From Dehalococcoidia bacterium (GTDB lineage Bacteria; Chloroflexota; Dehalococcoidia; Dehalococcoidales; RBG-16-60-22), in NCBI GenBank assembly GCA_030615035.1, contig JAUXAC010000005.1, positions 4,892 to 68,891 of the forward strand: DNA of 64,000 nucleotides. The letters are read 5' to 3'. A program made the position numbers and the translations under genes. Below, in pieces: positions 42,678 to 50,589 of the stretch (position 1 is the stretch's first letter; each line of letters begins with the position of its first letter). A model generated the notes under the pieces. It worked only from the letters and a program-made list of their open reading frames with translations, was not told where the DNA came from and did not search any database.

Positions 42678-42878
42678 TCAGTCTTTCTCGCCCCTAACCT
42701 CGGCTCCACAGTGGGGGCATTCTTTTTTGTCCCGGGAGACCGGTTTTCGACACTCAGGGCAATAAAATACGGTTACTCCACAAACCTTGCAGTATGGAAA
42801 TGATATTTCCACTATCTCCTCGTCACAGTAAGGACAAAAACGGCTTTCTTTTTCTGGTTTCTGCTCTGCTCCCATCAT
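42678..42878 (-). CDS. double zinc-ribbon protein, 66 aa
   Basis: Eight cysteines in four CxxC pairs (CPYC, CKVC, CPEC, CPHC) indicate two zinc ribbons in 66 residues. It overlaps the end of iscU by 4 bases (ATGA), so it is made with it. No catalytic residues; perhaps a small adaptor. The family is not recognised further. Confidence 0.7.
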   Translation of the reverse strand: MMGAEQKPEKESRFCPYCDEEIVEISFPYCKVCGVTVFYCPECRKPVSRDKKECPHCGAEVRGEKD

Positions 42879-43267
42879 TCCTTCCCTCCTTGTGCTTTCT
42901 TTCCGCCCTGGTAATCCTTGATAGCTTTATGCAAGGCCTGGGCACCCAAATTGGAGCAATGAAATTTATTCTTGGGTAATCCCTCCAATTCATCAGCCAC
43001 CAACTGAGGAGTGATTTTCATTGCTTCCTCCAGTGTCTTACCTATAGCCATTTCGCTAACCATACTGGAAACGGCAATCGCTGCCCCGCAACCGAAAGTC
43101 TTGAACTTAACATCTTCCAGACGATTATCTTTAACCTTAATATAAAAGGTCATCATATCCCCGCAAATCGGATTACCTATCTCTCCAATGCCATCAGGGT
43201 TCTCAATCTCCCCCACATTGCGGGGATTCATGAAATGCTCCATCACCTTTTCACTATATATCGGCAT
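42875..43267 (-). CDS. iscU: IscU/NifU-like Fe-S scaffold, 130 aa
   Basis: Assembles [2Fe-2S] clusters. The three ligand cysteines C35 (NPICGDMM), C60 (TFGCGAAIA) and C104 (KFHCSNLG) are present with Asp37. The LPPVK motif used by HscA in proteobacteria is not there (LPKNK), and no hscA/hscB is nearby. The open frame extends 24 codons further up, but AAGGAGG precedes the ATG at 43267. It begins 1 base after the nifS stop. Confidence 0.92.
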   Translation of the reverse strand: MPIYSEKVMEHFMNPRNVGEIENPDGIGEIGNPICGDMMTFYIKVKDNRLEDVKFKTFGCGAAIAVSSMVSEMAIGKTLEEAMKITPQLVADELEGLPKNKFHCSNLGAQALHKAIKDYQGGKKAQGGKE

Positions 43268-43268
43268 A

Positions 43269-44456
43269 CTACTCGCCTCCTTTGCCTGTCTTGATGAATT
43301 TAGAATAAAGTGGTGACATTTGCCGCAGCCTGTCCACAATAGCTGGCATTACCTCTAGGACATAGTCTACGTCTTCATTGGTAGTGTCTACACCAAAAGT
43401 GAAGAGAACAGAACCTTGAGCCAGCTCATGAGACAGTCCCATACCGATGAGCACGTGGGAAGCCTTAAGTGCTCTTGAGGTGCAGGCTGAGCCACTGGAG
43501 ACGGCAATCCCCTGGCTATTTAACAACATAAGCATGGCTTCGCCTTCAATAAACCGTACACAAAAGCTGGCGTTTCCAGGAAGACGATGCCGGGGGTGAC
43601 CGGTAACCACCACATGGTCAATCTTAGCCGGCAATTCCGCCAGCAAGCGGTCACGGAGCGGGGTGAGATGCTCGATTCTAGCTTCCATATTGGTTCTGGC
43701 CAACTCAGCAGCCCTGCCCAAACCGACAATGGCCGGGATATTTTCTGTACCGGCTCGCCGCCCCCCTTCCTGTACCCCACCATCCAGCAGAGGCATAATG
43801 CGCACTCCTTTTCGCACCCAGAGGGCACCTACCCCTTTGGGTCCATAGAACTGGTTGCCAGCCAGGCTTAAGGCGTCTACCCCCAGTTCCTTTACATCAA
43901 CCGGTATGGTTCCAGCAGTAGCCACGGCATCAGTATGGAAAGTCACGTTATTCTCCCTGGTTATCTTCGCAATCTCCGGTATTGGCTCTATGGTGCCCAC
44001 TTCACCATTGGCATGCATGACGGATACCAGCACCGTGTCTTTCCTGATGCTTCGCCTGACATCCTCTGAGTCAACTATTCCATGCCTATCCACTGGAACC
44101 AGGGTCAACTCAAAACCCCATTTCTCCAGAGTTCTTGCTGAGTGCAGTACCGAGAAGTGCTCAATTGCCGAGATTATCACGTGCTTACCCTTAGCTTGTT
44201 GGGCTAGCGCCAAGCCCTTGATAGCCAAATTATTGCTCTCAGTGCCGCTGCCAGTGAATATTATTTCCTCAGCATTGGCTCCAATAAGCTGAGCCACCTG
44301 GACTCGAGCAACCTCTATGGCTTCCCGGGCAGCATCTCCCCAGTCATGAAGAGAAGACGGGTTGCCAAAGAACTCCCCCAGGTAAGGCACCATCGCCTCG
44401 CTGACTTCGGGGAGAAGAGGGGTAGTGGCAGCATTATCTAAATACACCCTCCTCAT
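43269..44456 (-). CDS. nifS: NifS/IscS-family protein lacking the PLP lysine, 395 aa
   Basis: By fold and length a class V aminotransferase/cysteine desulfurase: [27 protein letters not shown], His100 in AIEHFSVLH, Asp176 in HTDAVATAG and the sulfur-accepting Cys325 in [16 protein letters not shown]. But where desulfurases have the Schiff-base lysine (GHKIYGPKG) this one reads GNQFYGPKG, so Lys is Gln202 (codon CAG, 43851-43853) and His is Asn201. The Gln that normally contacts PLP is Ala179. Directly upstream of iscU. It may not be a cysteine desulfurase (see findings). GGAGG lies 7 bases before the ATG. Confidence 0.9.
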   Translation of the reverse strand: MRRVYLDNAATTPLLPEVSEAMVPYLGEFFGNPSSLHDWGDAAREAIEVARVQVAQLIGANAEEIIFTGSGTESNNLAIKGLALAQQAKGKHVIISAIEHFSVLHSARTLEKWGFELTLVPVDRHGIVDSEDVRRSIRKDTVLVSVMHANGEVGTIEPIPEIAKITRENNVTFHTDAVATAGTIPVDVKELGVDALSLAGNQFYGPKGVGALWVRKGVRIMPLLDGGVQEGGRRAGTENIPAIVGLGRAAELARTNMEARIEHLTPLRDRLLAELPAKIDHVVVTGHPRHRLPGNASFCVRFIEGEAMLMLLNSQGIAVSSGSACTSRALKASHVLIGMGLSHELAQGSVLFTFGVDTTNEDVDYVLEVMPAIVDRLRQMSPLYSKFIKTGKGGE

Positions 44457-44469
44457 ACCTTAACCTCCA

Positions 44470-44982
44470 CTATGCTTTCGTCAATTCGGTTCGTAGTCTA
44501 TGGAAAAGCTCCTGCTCTATTTCAGCATGTGCTTCAAGCAACTTTCGTGTGTGGCTTATATGGGCTCGCATATCATGTGCGCTTGCTTCCCACAAGTGAC
44601 GGGACAATCCGCCGCTCACCAGCTCAGCAACGTGTTTCTTGGCGTGAGCAAGACGACTCCTCAGGTCTTCATGCTCAAGGAGCAGCGAGCGAAAGGCTGT
44701 TGAAAGCTCTTTATTTCCATGCTTTTCAAAGACAGCTAAAAGGGCTGTTTCTTCACGGTTAAAGTGTGCCCGAAGCCCCTGGTCGATTACCTCTAGTGAT
44801 GTTTGCAACTTTTTCAGACCTTGTTCCTGTTCCAACCTTCCCGGCATAAAAGTCTCTTTAGCTTTCTCCAGGCCTACTATTGCTTCCGCATCACTGGCTG
44901 CCTGTTCAAGACTCCAGACTCCTTGCATAATTGACTTATGTTCCTCAACAATCTTTTCAATCAGAGCCAGAGTCTCTTCCAT
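44470..44982 (-). CDS. hemerythrin-like HHE protein, 170 aa
   Basis: Four-helix protein with repeated His/Glu ligand motifs: EEHKSIMQG near the start, LRAHFNREETAL near 90, LLEHEDLRSR near 112 and HISHTRKLLEAHAEIEQELF near the end. Such domains bind a diiron site that senses or carries O2 or NO. The ATG at 44982 has a GAGAGGTG SD; the GTG nine bases earlier is less likely. It lies 13 bases upstream of nifS on the same strand and may be part of that operon. Confidence 0.82.
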   Translation of the reverse strand: MEETLALIEKIVEEHKSIMQGVWSLEQAASDAEAIVGLEKAKETFMPGRLEQEQGLKKLQTSLEVIDQGLRAHFNREETALLAVFEKHGNKELSTAFRSLLLEHEDLRSRLAHAKKHVAELVSGGLSRHLWEASAHDMRAHISHTRKLLEAHAEIEQELFHRLRTELTKA

Positions 44983-45082
44983 AAACTTCACCTCTCAAAA
45001 TTTCACCCTACTCTTCAAGCCACTAAAAAGTATAACATAAAGTCAGTCGATAGAGTTAGGCTTCTCTCCCGTTCAAGTGCCT

Positions 45083-45535
45083 CTAAGATACCCTTTGACC
45101 CAAGCGATATAGCACCACCCCAGTCCCACCAAGGGCAAGCCCGGTAACAACCATAAAGGCACCACTGGCAGTAACCGACTGGGTAAGACCAAAGGCAACA
45201 ACAGCAAGATACAGATAGTTCTCCAGGTTCAAAGCCTGTGCGTAGGTCAGTTGCAGTGGGTCTGCCGGGTCGTAGCGTTCACCTCCCAATAGATCACTAT
45301 AAGTCGGGGCTATTCCCCTACGGTGCTCCCTTATGGTGTCGCCGGCTTCCATCGCTTCCCCCAGAGAATCAATAACCTCGCCCTCTAACTCCGATTCAAT
45401 GCCGAGGGCTACTTGCTCCACCTGCATCGCTGCCACTAGCTGATTGTTCTTAGAAATGCCTTGCCCAATGAACACAGCGCCGAAGACCACCGCCACCACG
45501 CCCAGTAGTACAATTACTATTGCCATCGTTTTCAT
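45083..45535 (-). CDS. membrane protein of unknown function, 150 aa
   Basis: An N-terminal helix (about 4-26) and a C-terminal helix (about 118-142) flank a polar domain of about 90 residues with EGEVIDSLGEAMEAGDTIREHR and YDPADPLQLTYAQALNLENYLYLA. The middle is probably outside the cytoplasm. AGGAGGT lies before the start. It is divergent from the SHOCT gene, with a perfect palindrome between. Not recognised. Confidence 0.65.
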   Translation of the reverse strand: MKTMAIVIVLLGVVAVVFGAVFIGQGISKNNQLVAAMQVEQVALGIESELEGEVIDSLGEAMEAGDTIREHRRGIAPTYSDLLGGERYDPADPLQLTYAQALNLENYLYLAVVAFGLTQSVTASGAFMVVTGLALGGTGVVLYRLGQRVS

Positions 45536-45571
45536 AATTTACCTCCTTTGCAATGTGGTACTAACTCCCTC

Positions 45572-45589
45572 GTATCAAGTGTATGATAC
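45572..45589. promoter_or_regulatory. inverted repeat upstream of the 150-aa membrane protein
   Basis: GTATC-N8-GATAC, 37-54 bases upstream of the membrane protein gene, next to a minus-strand TATAAT at 45591-45596. Possible operator; no regulator can be assigned. Confidence 0.3.
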
Positions 45590-45607
45590 AATTATAATTA
45601 AGATACG

Positions 45608-45629
45608 TATGTGATATATATCACATACA
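45608..45629. promoter_or_regulatory. perfect palindrome of the CRP/FNR type
   Basis: GTATGTGATAT-ATATCACATAC is a perfect 22-base palindrome containing TGTGA-N6-TCACA. Its centre is 41.5 bases upstream of the start predicted from the TATAAT at 45648-45653, the class II activator position. Confidence 0.65.
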
Positions 45630-45647
45630 GTTATCAAGCCACATTAT

Positions 45648-45653
45648 ATAATC
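45648..45653 (+). promoter_or_regulatory. -10 box of the SHOCT gene promoter
   Basis: TATAAT, with no recognisable -35 (CACATA at the expected place, inside the palindrome), as expected for an activator-dependent promoter. Confidence 0.5.
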
Positions 45654-45714
45654 TTATCAAGATAGAAAAAAGTAATAGATGATGAGTTTTTCTATCTTTG
45701 AAGGAGGTAGTACA

Positions 45715-45942
45715 ATGTGGTATATGCATGAAGGTATGGGCTGGTGGATGGTTTTCGGCGGTGTCTGGGTGGTAATATTCTGGGGAGGACTTATCGCTCT
45801 TACCGTCTGGGGAATCACAAAGCTAAGCAGGCGAAATGGTTCTTCCTCAAAACACGACCCGTTAGATATAGCCAAAGAGCGCTATGCTAAGGGAGAGATA
45901 TCCAAAAAAGAGTTTGAGCAACTCAAGAAAGACTTATACTAG
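45715..45942 (+). CDS. small membrane protein with SHOCT domain, 75 aa
   Basis: One membrane helix (about 8-32, rich in Trp) after a Met/His-containing N-terminus (MWYMHEGMGWW), then a C-terminal SHOCT motif (DPLDIAKERYAKGEISKKEFEQLKKDL). AAGGAGG lies before the ATG at 45715, so the 12 upstream codons are not used. SHOCT proteins are thought to mediate oligomerisation. It is next to the copper operon and probably belongs to the same metal or redox response. Confidence 0.8.
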   Translation: MWYMHEGMGWWMVFGGVWVVIFWGGLIALTVWGITKLSRRNGSSSKHDPLDIAKERYAKGEISKKEFEQLKKDLY

Positions 45943-45984
45943 GTCTTATATCAGCAATATTTTATCTTCGAGCTAATAAAAGAC

Positions 45985-46020
45985 TTGACAAAAGTAATAC
46001 TCTATGGTAGTATAGGGTAT
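45985..46020 (+). promoter_or_regulatory. promoter with overlapping CsoR-type operator
   Basis: TTGACA (45985-45990), 17 bases, TAGTAT (46008-46013). Over the spacer and -10 lies the palindrome ATACTCTAT-N6-ATAGGGTAT (45997-46020; 8 of 9 arm bases pair), similar to GC-centred CsoR operators. Binding would block RNA polymerase. Confidence 0.65.
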
Positions 46021-46072
46021 ATATTACATCAAGCTGCTCCGATGGTTATTACGGTAAAGGAGGTTAAACAGG

Positions 46073-46366
46073 ATGCCTACAGCAGTAAGACAGTACCGAT
46101 ACAGCAAAGATAAGTCGTCTCTTCTGGCGAGGATGAGAAAAATTGAGGGCCAGGCTAAGGGTATTCAGCAAATGATTAAAGATGGCCGCTACTGTATCGA
46201 CATCGTTCAGCAACTAAGTGCTCTCTCTGCGGCAACTGATGAGGTTTCACTACTCATCCTTGAGAGTCATATTGAGGGTTGTGTTGCTGATGCCATCCGT
46301 AAGCAACATGGCGAGGGTCACATCAAGGAGCTGGTGGTAACACTGCGAAAGGCTATGAGACGGTGA
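46073..46366 (+). CDS. csoR: CsoR-family copper-sensing repressor, 97 aa
   Basis: All-helical DUF156 regulator. The Cu(I) ligand set is complete: Cys41 (GRYCIDIV), His66 and Cys70 (ESHIEGC), the C-H-C pattern that separates copper sensors from nickel (RcnR) or persulfide (CstR) ones. LLARMRKIEGQAKGIQQMI is the usual N-terminal DNA-binding region. AAGGAGG precedes the start. It likely represses itself and the genes to copA until copper is bound. Confidence 0.92.
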   Translation: MPTAVRQYRYSKDKSSLLARMRKIEGQAKGIQQMIKDGRYCIDIVQQLSALSAATDEVSLLILESHIEGCVADAIRKQHGEGHIKELVVTLRKAMRR

Positions 46367-46439
46367 TGTCTCTAGCTGGTCTTCGGTGAAGGCAGTTAAT
46401 CAGGACAGAGATGAATCTGGGAGAAAACAGGAGATAAGA

Positions 46440-46601
46440 GTGCTTAAATTCAAGAGTTGCCCAAGATGCAAAGGTGATGTACTGGTTGACCGAGACCACC
46501 ATGGATGGTACGAGCAATGTCTACAATGTGGCTACCAGCGTGATCTGAAGGACATGGTCATAGTTCAGCAACAACGAACTAAAGAAGTGAAGAGGAAATA
46601 G
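46440..46601 (+). CDS. small zinc-ribbon protein, 53 aa
   Basis: Two cysteine pairs, CPRC and CLQC, with FKSCPRCKGDVLVDRDHHGWYEQCLQCG form one zinc ribbon. I place the start at the GTG at 46440 because AGGAGA lies 5-7 bases upstream; the GTG at 46386 has no SD. It is in the copper operon; function unknown. Confidence 0.65.
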   Translation: MLKFKSCPRCKGDVLVDRDHHGWYEQCLQCGYQRDLKDMVIVQQQRTKEVKRK

Positions 46602-46618
46602 CCCAGCAGGTCGACAAG

Positions 46619-46990
46619 ATGTGTCATCTGATTTTATTTATGCCATTATTAGGACTTCCATTGTTTTGGCTCCTGCCTATTGGCTATGCCTTGCCCAGCT
46701 ATGCAGTCATAGTATTGGTATCGGCTTTTCTCTACCGGCTGATAACGAGGGCGATGAGGAAGCCCTTACAGGATGGATTCCAGAGCCTAATCGGCACTGA
46801 GTCTGAAGTAGTAGCTAGGCTAGCGCCAGACCATTCGGCTCAATATCTAATCCGCTCCCATGGCGAACTATGGAGCGCCTACTCCCCAGACATTCTTCAA
46901 CCGGGAGAGCCGGTGAACATAGTGGCGGTAAAGGGAATTGGTGTAGTTGTTGAGCGAGTGGTCCGTGGAAGGAGGCGAAGTACTTCGTAA
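46619..46990 (+). CDS. NfeD-like membrane protein, 123 aa
   Basis: Two N-terminal helices (about 3-45), then an OB-fold: SLIGTESEVVARLAPDHSAQYLIRSHGELWSAYSPD and VNIVAVKGIGVVVERV, the NfeD C-terminal pattern. NfeD proteins usually pair with stomatin or clp-like proteases; here none is adjacent. It sits in the copper operon between a zinc ribbon and a secreted protein. Confidence 0.78.
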   Translation: MCHLILFMPLLGLPLFWLLPIGYALPSYAVIVLVSAFLYRLITRAMRKPLQDGFQSLIGTESEVVARLAPDHSAQYLIRSHGELWSAYSPDILQPGEPVNIVAVKGIGVVVERVVRGRRRSTS

Positions 46991-47058
46991 ATAATAGACA
47001 GATAAGCGTTATTAGCACGTTGACAACAAAATTGTATAAACAAAAAGGAGAAAGCTAG

Positions 47059-47367
47059 ATGAAGAAATTGCTATTGATAGGCTCGATTGTGCTGGTTCTA
47101 GGACTTTTAGTTGTTGGTTTCACTACCCCCATGTTTGCTCACGGCCCTGATGATGGCGGAGCTACACCAGCAGACGAGGAAGCGTGGGAAGTCATGCACG
47201 AAGCCTGTGAGAGCGGTGATTGGGAGGCAATGTCCGAAGCTGCCGAGGAGGCACATGGAGAGGACTTTGACTACATGCCCTGCCATGACGAAAACGAGTA
47301 TGCCCCGACTAATCGCTGGGGTGGTATGATGGGTGGTCACATGGGCGGAGGCATGATGGGCTGGTAA
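47059..47367 (+). CDS. small secreted Met/His/acid-rich protein, 102 aa
   Basis: A Sec signal peptide (KKLLLIGSIVLVLGLLVVGF, likely cleaved near AHG) is followed by an acidic domain with two cysteines (HEACESG, MPCHDENE) and a tail repeating GGMMGGHMGGGMMGW. Methionine and histidine clusters of this kind bind Cu(I)/Ag(I) in periplasmic copper proteins. With CsoR and CopA in the same operon, an extracytoplasmic copper buffer is the likely role. AAAGGAG SD. Confidence 0.75.
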   Translation: MKKLLLIGSIVLVLGLLVVGFTTPMFAHGPDDGGATPADEEAWEVMHEACESGDWEAMSEAAEEAHGEDFDYMPCHDENEYAPTNRWGGMMGGHMGGGMMGW

Positions 47368-47421
47368 CTAGATTATGTTTCTAGTAGAATAAACAGAAAT
47401 TCTGGCAAGGAGGAAAAAAGG

Positions 47422-47577
47422 ATGAAGGTTGTAAGCTTATGTCATCCGGGTTCATGTTGCCCGGTAGTAAAGATAGACGAGGAGCATGTTGAGATAGGCG
47501 AGAAGGACAACCTCTGTATTCTAACCAAGAGTGAATGGGAAGTTCTGAAGCAGAAGATACTAAATAGGGAAATCTAG
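47422..47577 (+). CDS. small Cys-rich protein of the copper operon, 51 aa
   Basis: ATG to TAG with AAGGAGG upstream. It reads MKVVSLCHPGSCCPVVKID... then IGEKDNLCILTKSEWEVLK. Four cysteines, three in CHPGSCC; the second half looks like a short helix. It could bind a soft metal such as Cu(I). It is too short for a confident family assignment, but the SD, the codon pattern and the position between two copper genes support it. Confidence 0.65.
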   Translation: MKVVSLCHPGSCCPVVKIDEEHVEIGEKDNLCILTKSEWEVLKQKILNREI

Positions 47578-47594
47578 AACCTGAGGCGCCGAAA

Positions 47595-47615
47595 CTAGGA
47601 GCTGTTGGCTCCTAG
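47595..47615 (+). other. stem-loop before copA
   Basis: CTAGGAGC-TGTTG-GCTCCTAG, a perfect 8-bp stem with a 5-base loop, without a following T run. Could stabilise or separate mRNA segments between the 51-aa gene and copA. Confidence 0.5.
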
Positions 47616-47653
47616 TCGCTAGGTAAAACCCGGCCTGAGGAGGCTAGCGATAG

Positions 47654-50137
47654 ATGGCTGACGAAACCACGCAGGAGAAAAGGAAGACAGTCATTCCAGT
47701 CACCGGCATGACCTGCACCACCTGTGCAGCTACCATTGAGAAGGGTCTGGCTGAGACTGCCGGGATAGAGCAAGCCAAGGTTAACTTCGCCCAAGAGAAA
47801 GCTTCTATAGAGTATGACTCCACCAAGGTAAGCCTCGCCAGGATTAAGGATACTATATCCCGGTTAGGCTACGGGACGGCGACCAGAAAATCCGTCTTTC
47901 CGGTAGGTGGGATGACCTGTGCTTCCTGCGTGGCTCGCGTCGAGCAGGCTCTCTCCAGTGTGCCCGGGGTAATTTCCACCAATGTCAATCTGGCTTCAGA
48001 GAAAGCTACTGTAGAATATATTGAAGGGATAGAGTTTGCTGAACTAAGACGAGCAGTGAAAGAAGCTGGCTATGAACTGGGCTCGGAAGCTGAGACCCTG
48101 GAAGATGTTACTACTGCCGCCCAGCGAGAAATTCGGATGGTAAGAAACAGGTTTATCTTCGCTGCTGTCCTTGGCTTAGCAATCATGGTTCTGGGCTTTG
48201 GGCCCTCTTTTATAGGCAAGCCTTATTTACTCTGGGCTCTGGCAACACCAGTACAGTTCTGGGCGGGGTGGCGATTCTATCGTGGCACCTGGGGAGCACT
48301 GCGGCACAGAACCACCGATATGAATACCCTGATTGCCGTCGGCACATCAGCGGCTTACTTCTACAGCATGGTAGCAGTTCTCTTCCCCGGTCTTTTCGTC
48401 GCTCGTGGACTGGAACCCCACCTCTACTTCGATACCTCAGCCATGATTATCGCTTTGATTTTGCTGGGTCGTTTTCTGGAGTCCAGAGCCAGAGGGCAGA
48501 CCTCAGCGGCAATAAAGAAGCTCATCGGTATGCAACCGAAAACAGCTCTGGTTATCCGTGATGGTGAGGAGAGGGAAATTCCCGTTGATGATGTCCAGGT
48601 CGATGACCTCATCCTGGTGAGACCGGGTGAGCGAGTGCCCGTGGACGGCATAATTCGCCAGGGCTATTCCAGCATTGACGAGTCCATGATTACCGGAGAG
48701 AGCATCCCGGTGGAGAAAAAAACAGGTGACGAGGTTATTGGCGCCACCATTAATAAGACAGGCAGCTTCCAGTTCGAGGCGACCAAGGTGGGTAAGGATA
48801 CTACCCTGGCTCAGATTATCCGGTTGGTAGAAGAAGCCCAGGGAAGCAAAGCACCTATTCAGCGCCTGGCTGATGTCATCGCCAGCTACTTTGTGCCGAC
48901 TGTGATTGGCATTGCTACCATTACCTTCATAATCTGGTACCTCCTGGGACCAGCTCCAGCCCTCACCTTCGCCCTCCTCAACTTTGTTGCCGTGCTCATT
49001 ATTGCCTGCCCCTGCGCTCTGGGACTGGCAACTCCAACGGCAATTATGGTAGGCACCGGCAAAGGAGCTGAGAATGGTGTTCTTATCCGGAGCGCTGAGG
49101 CACTGGAAAGGTCTCATAAAATAAAAACCGTGCTGCTGGATAAGACCGGAACTCTGACCCGAGGCGAGCCCAAGGTAACCGATGTAATCACCGTTCCCCC
49201 TTCCTCTCAAGAAGAGGTTCTCCGACTGGCAGCCTCAGCTGAGCGCAGTTCGGAGCATCCACTCGCTGAGGCTATAGTCAAGGCGGCTTCGGAGAAGAAG
49301 CTGACATTATCCACAGCCTCAGATTTTAATGCTGTCCCCGGACATGGTGTGGAGGCTTTAGTAGAAGGTAAGAAGCTCCTCCTGGGTAACTTGAAATTGA
49401 TAAAGGACAGGGGTCTTTCCCTGAACGGGCTGGAAGAGGAAGCCAATCGCCTCTGGGAGAAAGGCAAGACCGTAATGTTTCTGGGTATAGAAAGCCAGGT
49501 GGTGGGCATCATTGCTCTGGCTGATACCCTCAAGCCGGATGCCAAAGAGGCAATAGAAGCACTGCACAAGATGAGTACCGAGGTGGTAATGCTCACCGGA
49601 GACAATCGGCGCACCGGTGAAGCTATTGCTCAAGAAGTGGGTATTGACCATGTTCTCGCCGAGGTGCTCCCGGAACATAAAGCTCAGGAGGTCAAGAAGT
49701 TGCAGCAGGAGGGAAAGGTGGTAGCCATGGTGGGTGATGGAATAAACGACGCTCCAGCTCTGGCTCAGGCTGATATAGGCATCGCCATCGGCACCGGGAC
49801 TGATGTCGCCATGGAGACTGGAGATATTACGCTGATTAGCGGTGATTTGACGGGAATTGTAACCGCCATATCCCTGAGTAAACGCACCATGAGAACCATA
49901 AAGCAGAATCTCTTCTGGGCTTTTGCCTACAATACTGCCCTCATCCCGGTGGCGGCAGGGGTATTATATTTTGCCTTCGCGAGTACTGGTGTCCCATCAG
50001 GACTTCAATTTATTCTGGGCGATTACGGGTTCCTGAATCCGATTCTAGCCGCAGCTGCCATGGCAGCCAGCTCCATAACAGTAGTGCTTAATTCACTGCG
50101 CTTAAGAAAATTTAAGCCAGCCAGATTAGCCGACTAA
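47654..50137 (+). CDS. copA: Cu+-exporting P1B-type ATPase, 827 aa
   Basis: Exports Cu(I) from the cytoplasm. Two N-terminal heavy-metal-binding domains with GMTCTTCAA (C21, C24) and GMTCASCVA (C89, C92), the membrane CPC motif at 452-454, the phosphorylated Asp496 in [10 protein letters not shown], the nucleotide-domain HP motif (SSEHPLAEA) and [16 protein letters not shown]. Eight membrane helices are expected. Full length and intact. GAGGAGG lies 10 bases before the ATG. It is the main effector of the csoR operon. Confidence 0.95.
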   Translation: MADETTQEKRKTVIPVTGMTCTTCAATIEKGLAETAGIEQAKVNFAQEKASIEYDSTKVSLARIKDTISRLGYGTATRKSVFPVGGMTCASCVARVEQALSSVPGVISTNVNLASEKATVEYIEGIEFAELRRAVKEAGYELGSEAETLEDVTTAAQREIRMVRNRFIFAAVLGLAIMVLGFGPSFIGKPYLLWALATPVQFWAGWRFYRGTWGALRHRTTDMNTLIAVGTSAAYFYSMVAVLFPGLFVARGLEPHLYFDTSAMIIALILLGRFLESRARGQTSAAIKKLIGMQPKTALVIRDGEEREIPVDDVQVDDLILVRPGERVPVDGIIRQGYSSIDESMITGESIPVEKKTGDEVIGATINKTGSFQFEATKVGKDTTLAQIIRLVEEAQGSKAPIQRLADVIASYFVPTVIGIATITFIIWYLLGPAPALTFALLNFVAVLIIACPCALGLATPTAIMVGTGKGAENGVLIRSAEALERSHKIKTVLLDKTGTLTRGEPKVTDVITVPPSSQEEVLRLAASAERSSEHPLAEAIVKAASEKKLTLSTASDFNAVPGHGVEALVEGKKLLLGNLKLIKDRGLSLNGLEEEANRLWEKGKTVMFLGIESQVVGIIALADTLKPDAKEAIEALHKMSTEVVMLTGDNRRTGEAIAQEVGIDHVLAEVLPEHKAQEVKKLQQEGKVVAMVGDGINDAPALAQADIGIAIGTGTDVAMETGDITLISGDLTGIVTAISLSKRTMRTIKQNLFWAFAYNTALIPVAAGVLYFAFASTGVPSGLQFILGDYGFLNPILAAAAMAASSITVVLNSLRLRKFKPARLAD

Positions 50138-50156
50138 TACAACTTTGAGGAGGGCC

Positions 50157-50549
50157 GTGTATTACTTTGCCTATGGCGCCAACCTAAACCGTAAGCAGAT
50201 GCTGGAACGCTGCCCGGACAGTAAGCCTAAATTTATGGTTACCCTGCCCAACTACAAATTGATATTTGTCGGCTGGTCCAGAAAGTGGCGGGGTGGAGTT
50301 GCCACCATCAAGCGATTTGGAGGGGAGAAAGTTCTCGGTGGCATTTATGACGTCTCGGAACAATGTTTACGGCAACTAGATAGATATGAAGAAGGCTACG
50401 ACCGACTCAAGGTTACTGTGTTTACCGAAGTTGACGAGCCCATAGAAGCAATAACCTATATCAAGTCCGGGCAGTTGGAAGAAACACAGCCTTCAAAAGA
50501 ATATCTTCTTCTTACTCAGCAGGGCTACAGAGATTGGGGACTCATCTAG
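50157..50549 (+). CDS. gamma-glutamylcyclotransferase-like protein, 130 aa
   Basis: Begins YYFAYGANLNRKQMLERCP, the GGCT/AIG2 fold signature, with the likely catalytic Glu in QLDRYEEGYDR and the terminal YLLLTQQGYRDWGL. The true start is probably the GTG at 50157 just after GAGGAGGG; the TTG at 50145 lies upstream of the SD. It follows copA by 19 bases. Known members cyclise gamma-glutamyl groups; the substrate here is unknown. Confidence 0.78.
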   Translation: MYYFAYGANLNRKQMLERCPDSKPKFMVTLPNYKLIFVGWSRKWRGGVATIKRFGGEKVLGGIYDVSEQCLRQLDRYEEGYDRLKVTVFTEVDEPIEAITYIKSGQLEETQPSKEYLLLTQQGYRDWGLI

Positions 50550-50589
50550 GTAAAATTATACTGGCCGGAGTTTGCTGTGCTAGAGACTA

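Noticed and set aside
48503..49210. 235-codon frame antisense to copA
   Set aside because: It is a shadow of the copA frame: copA is conserved throughout and the antisense protein has low-complexity, unlike-protein sequence.
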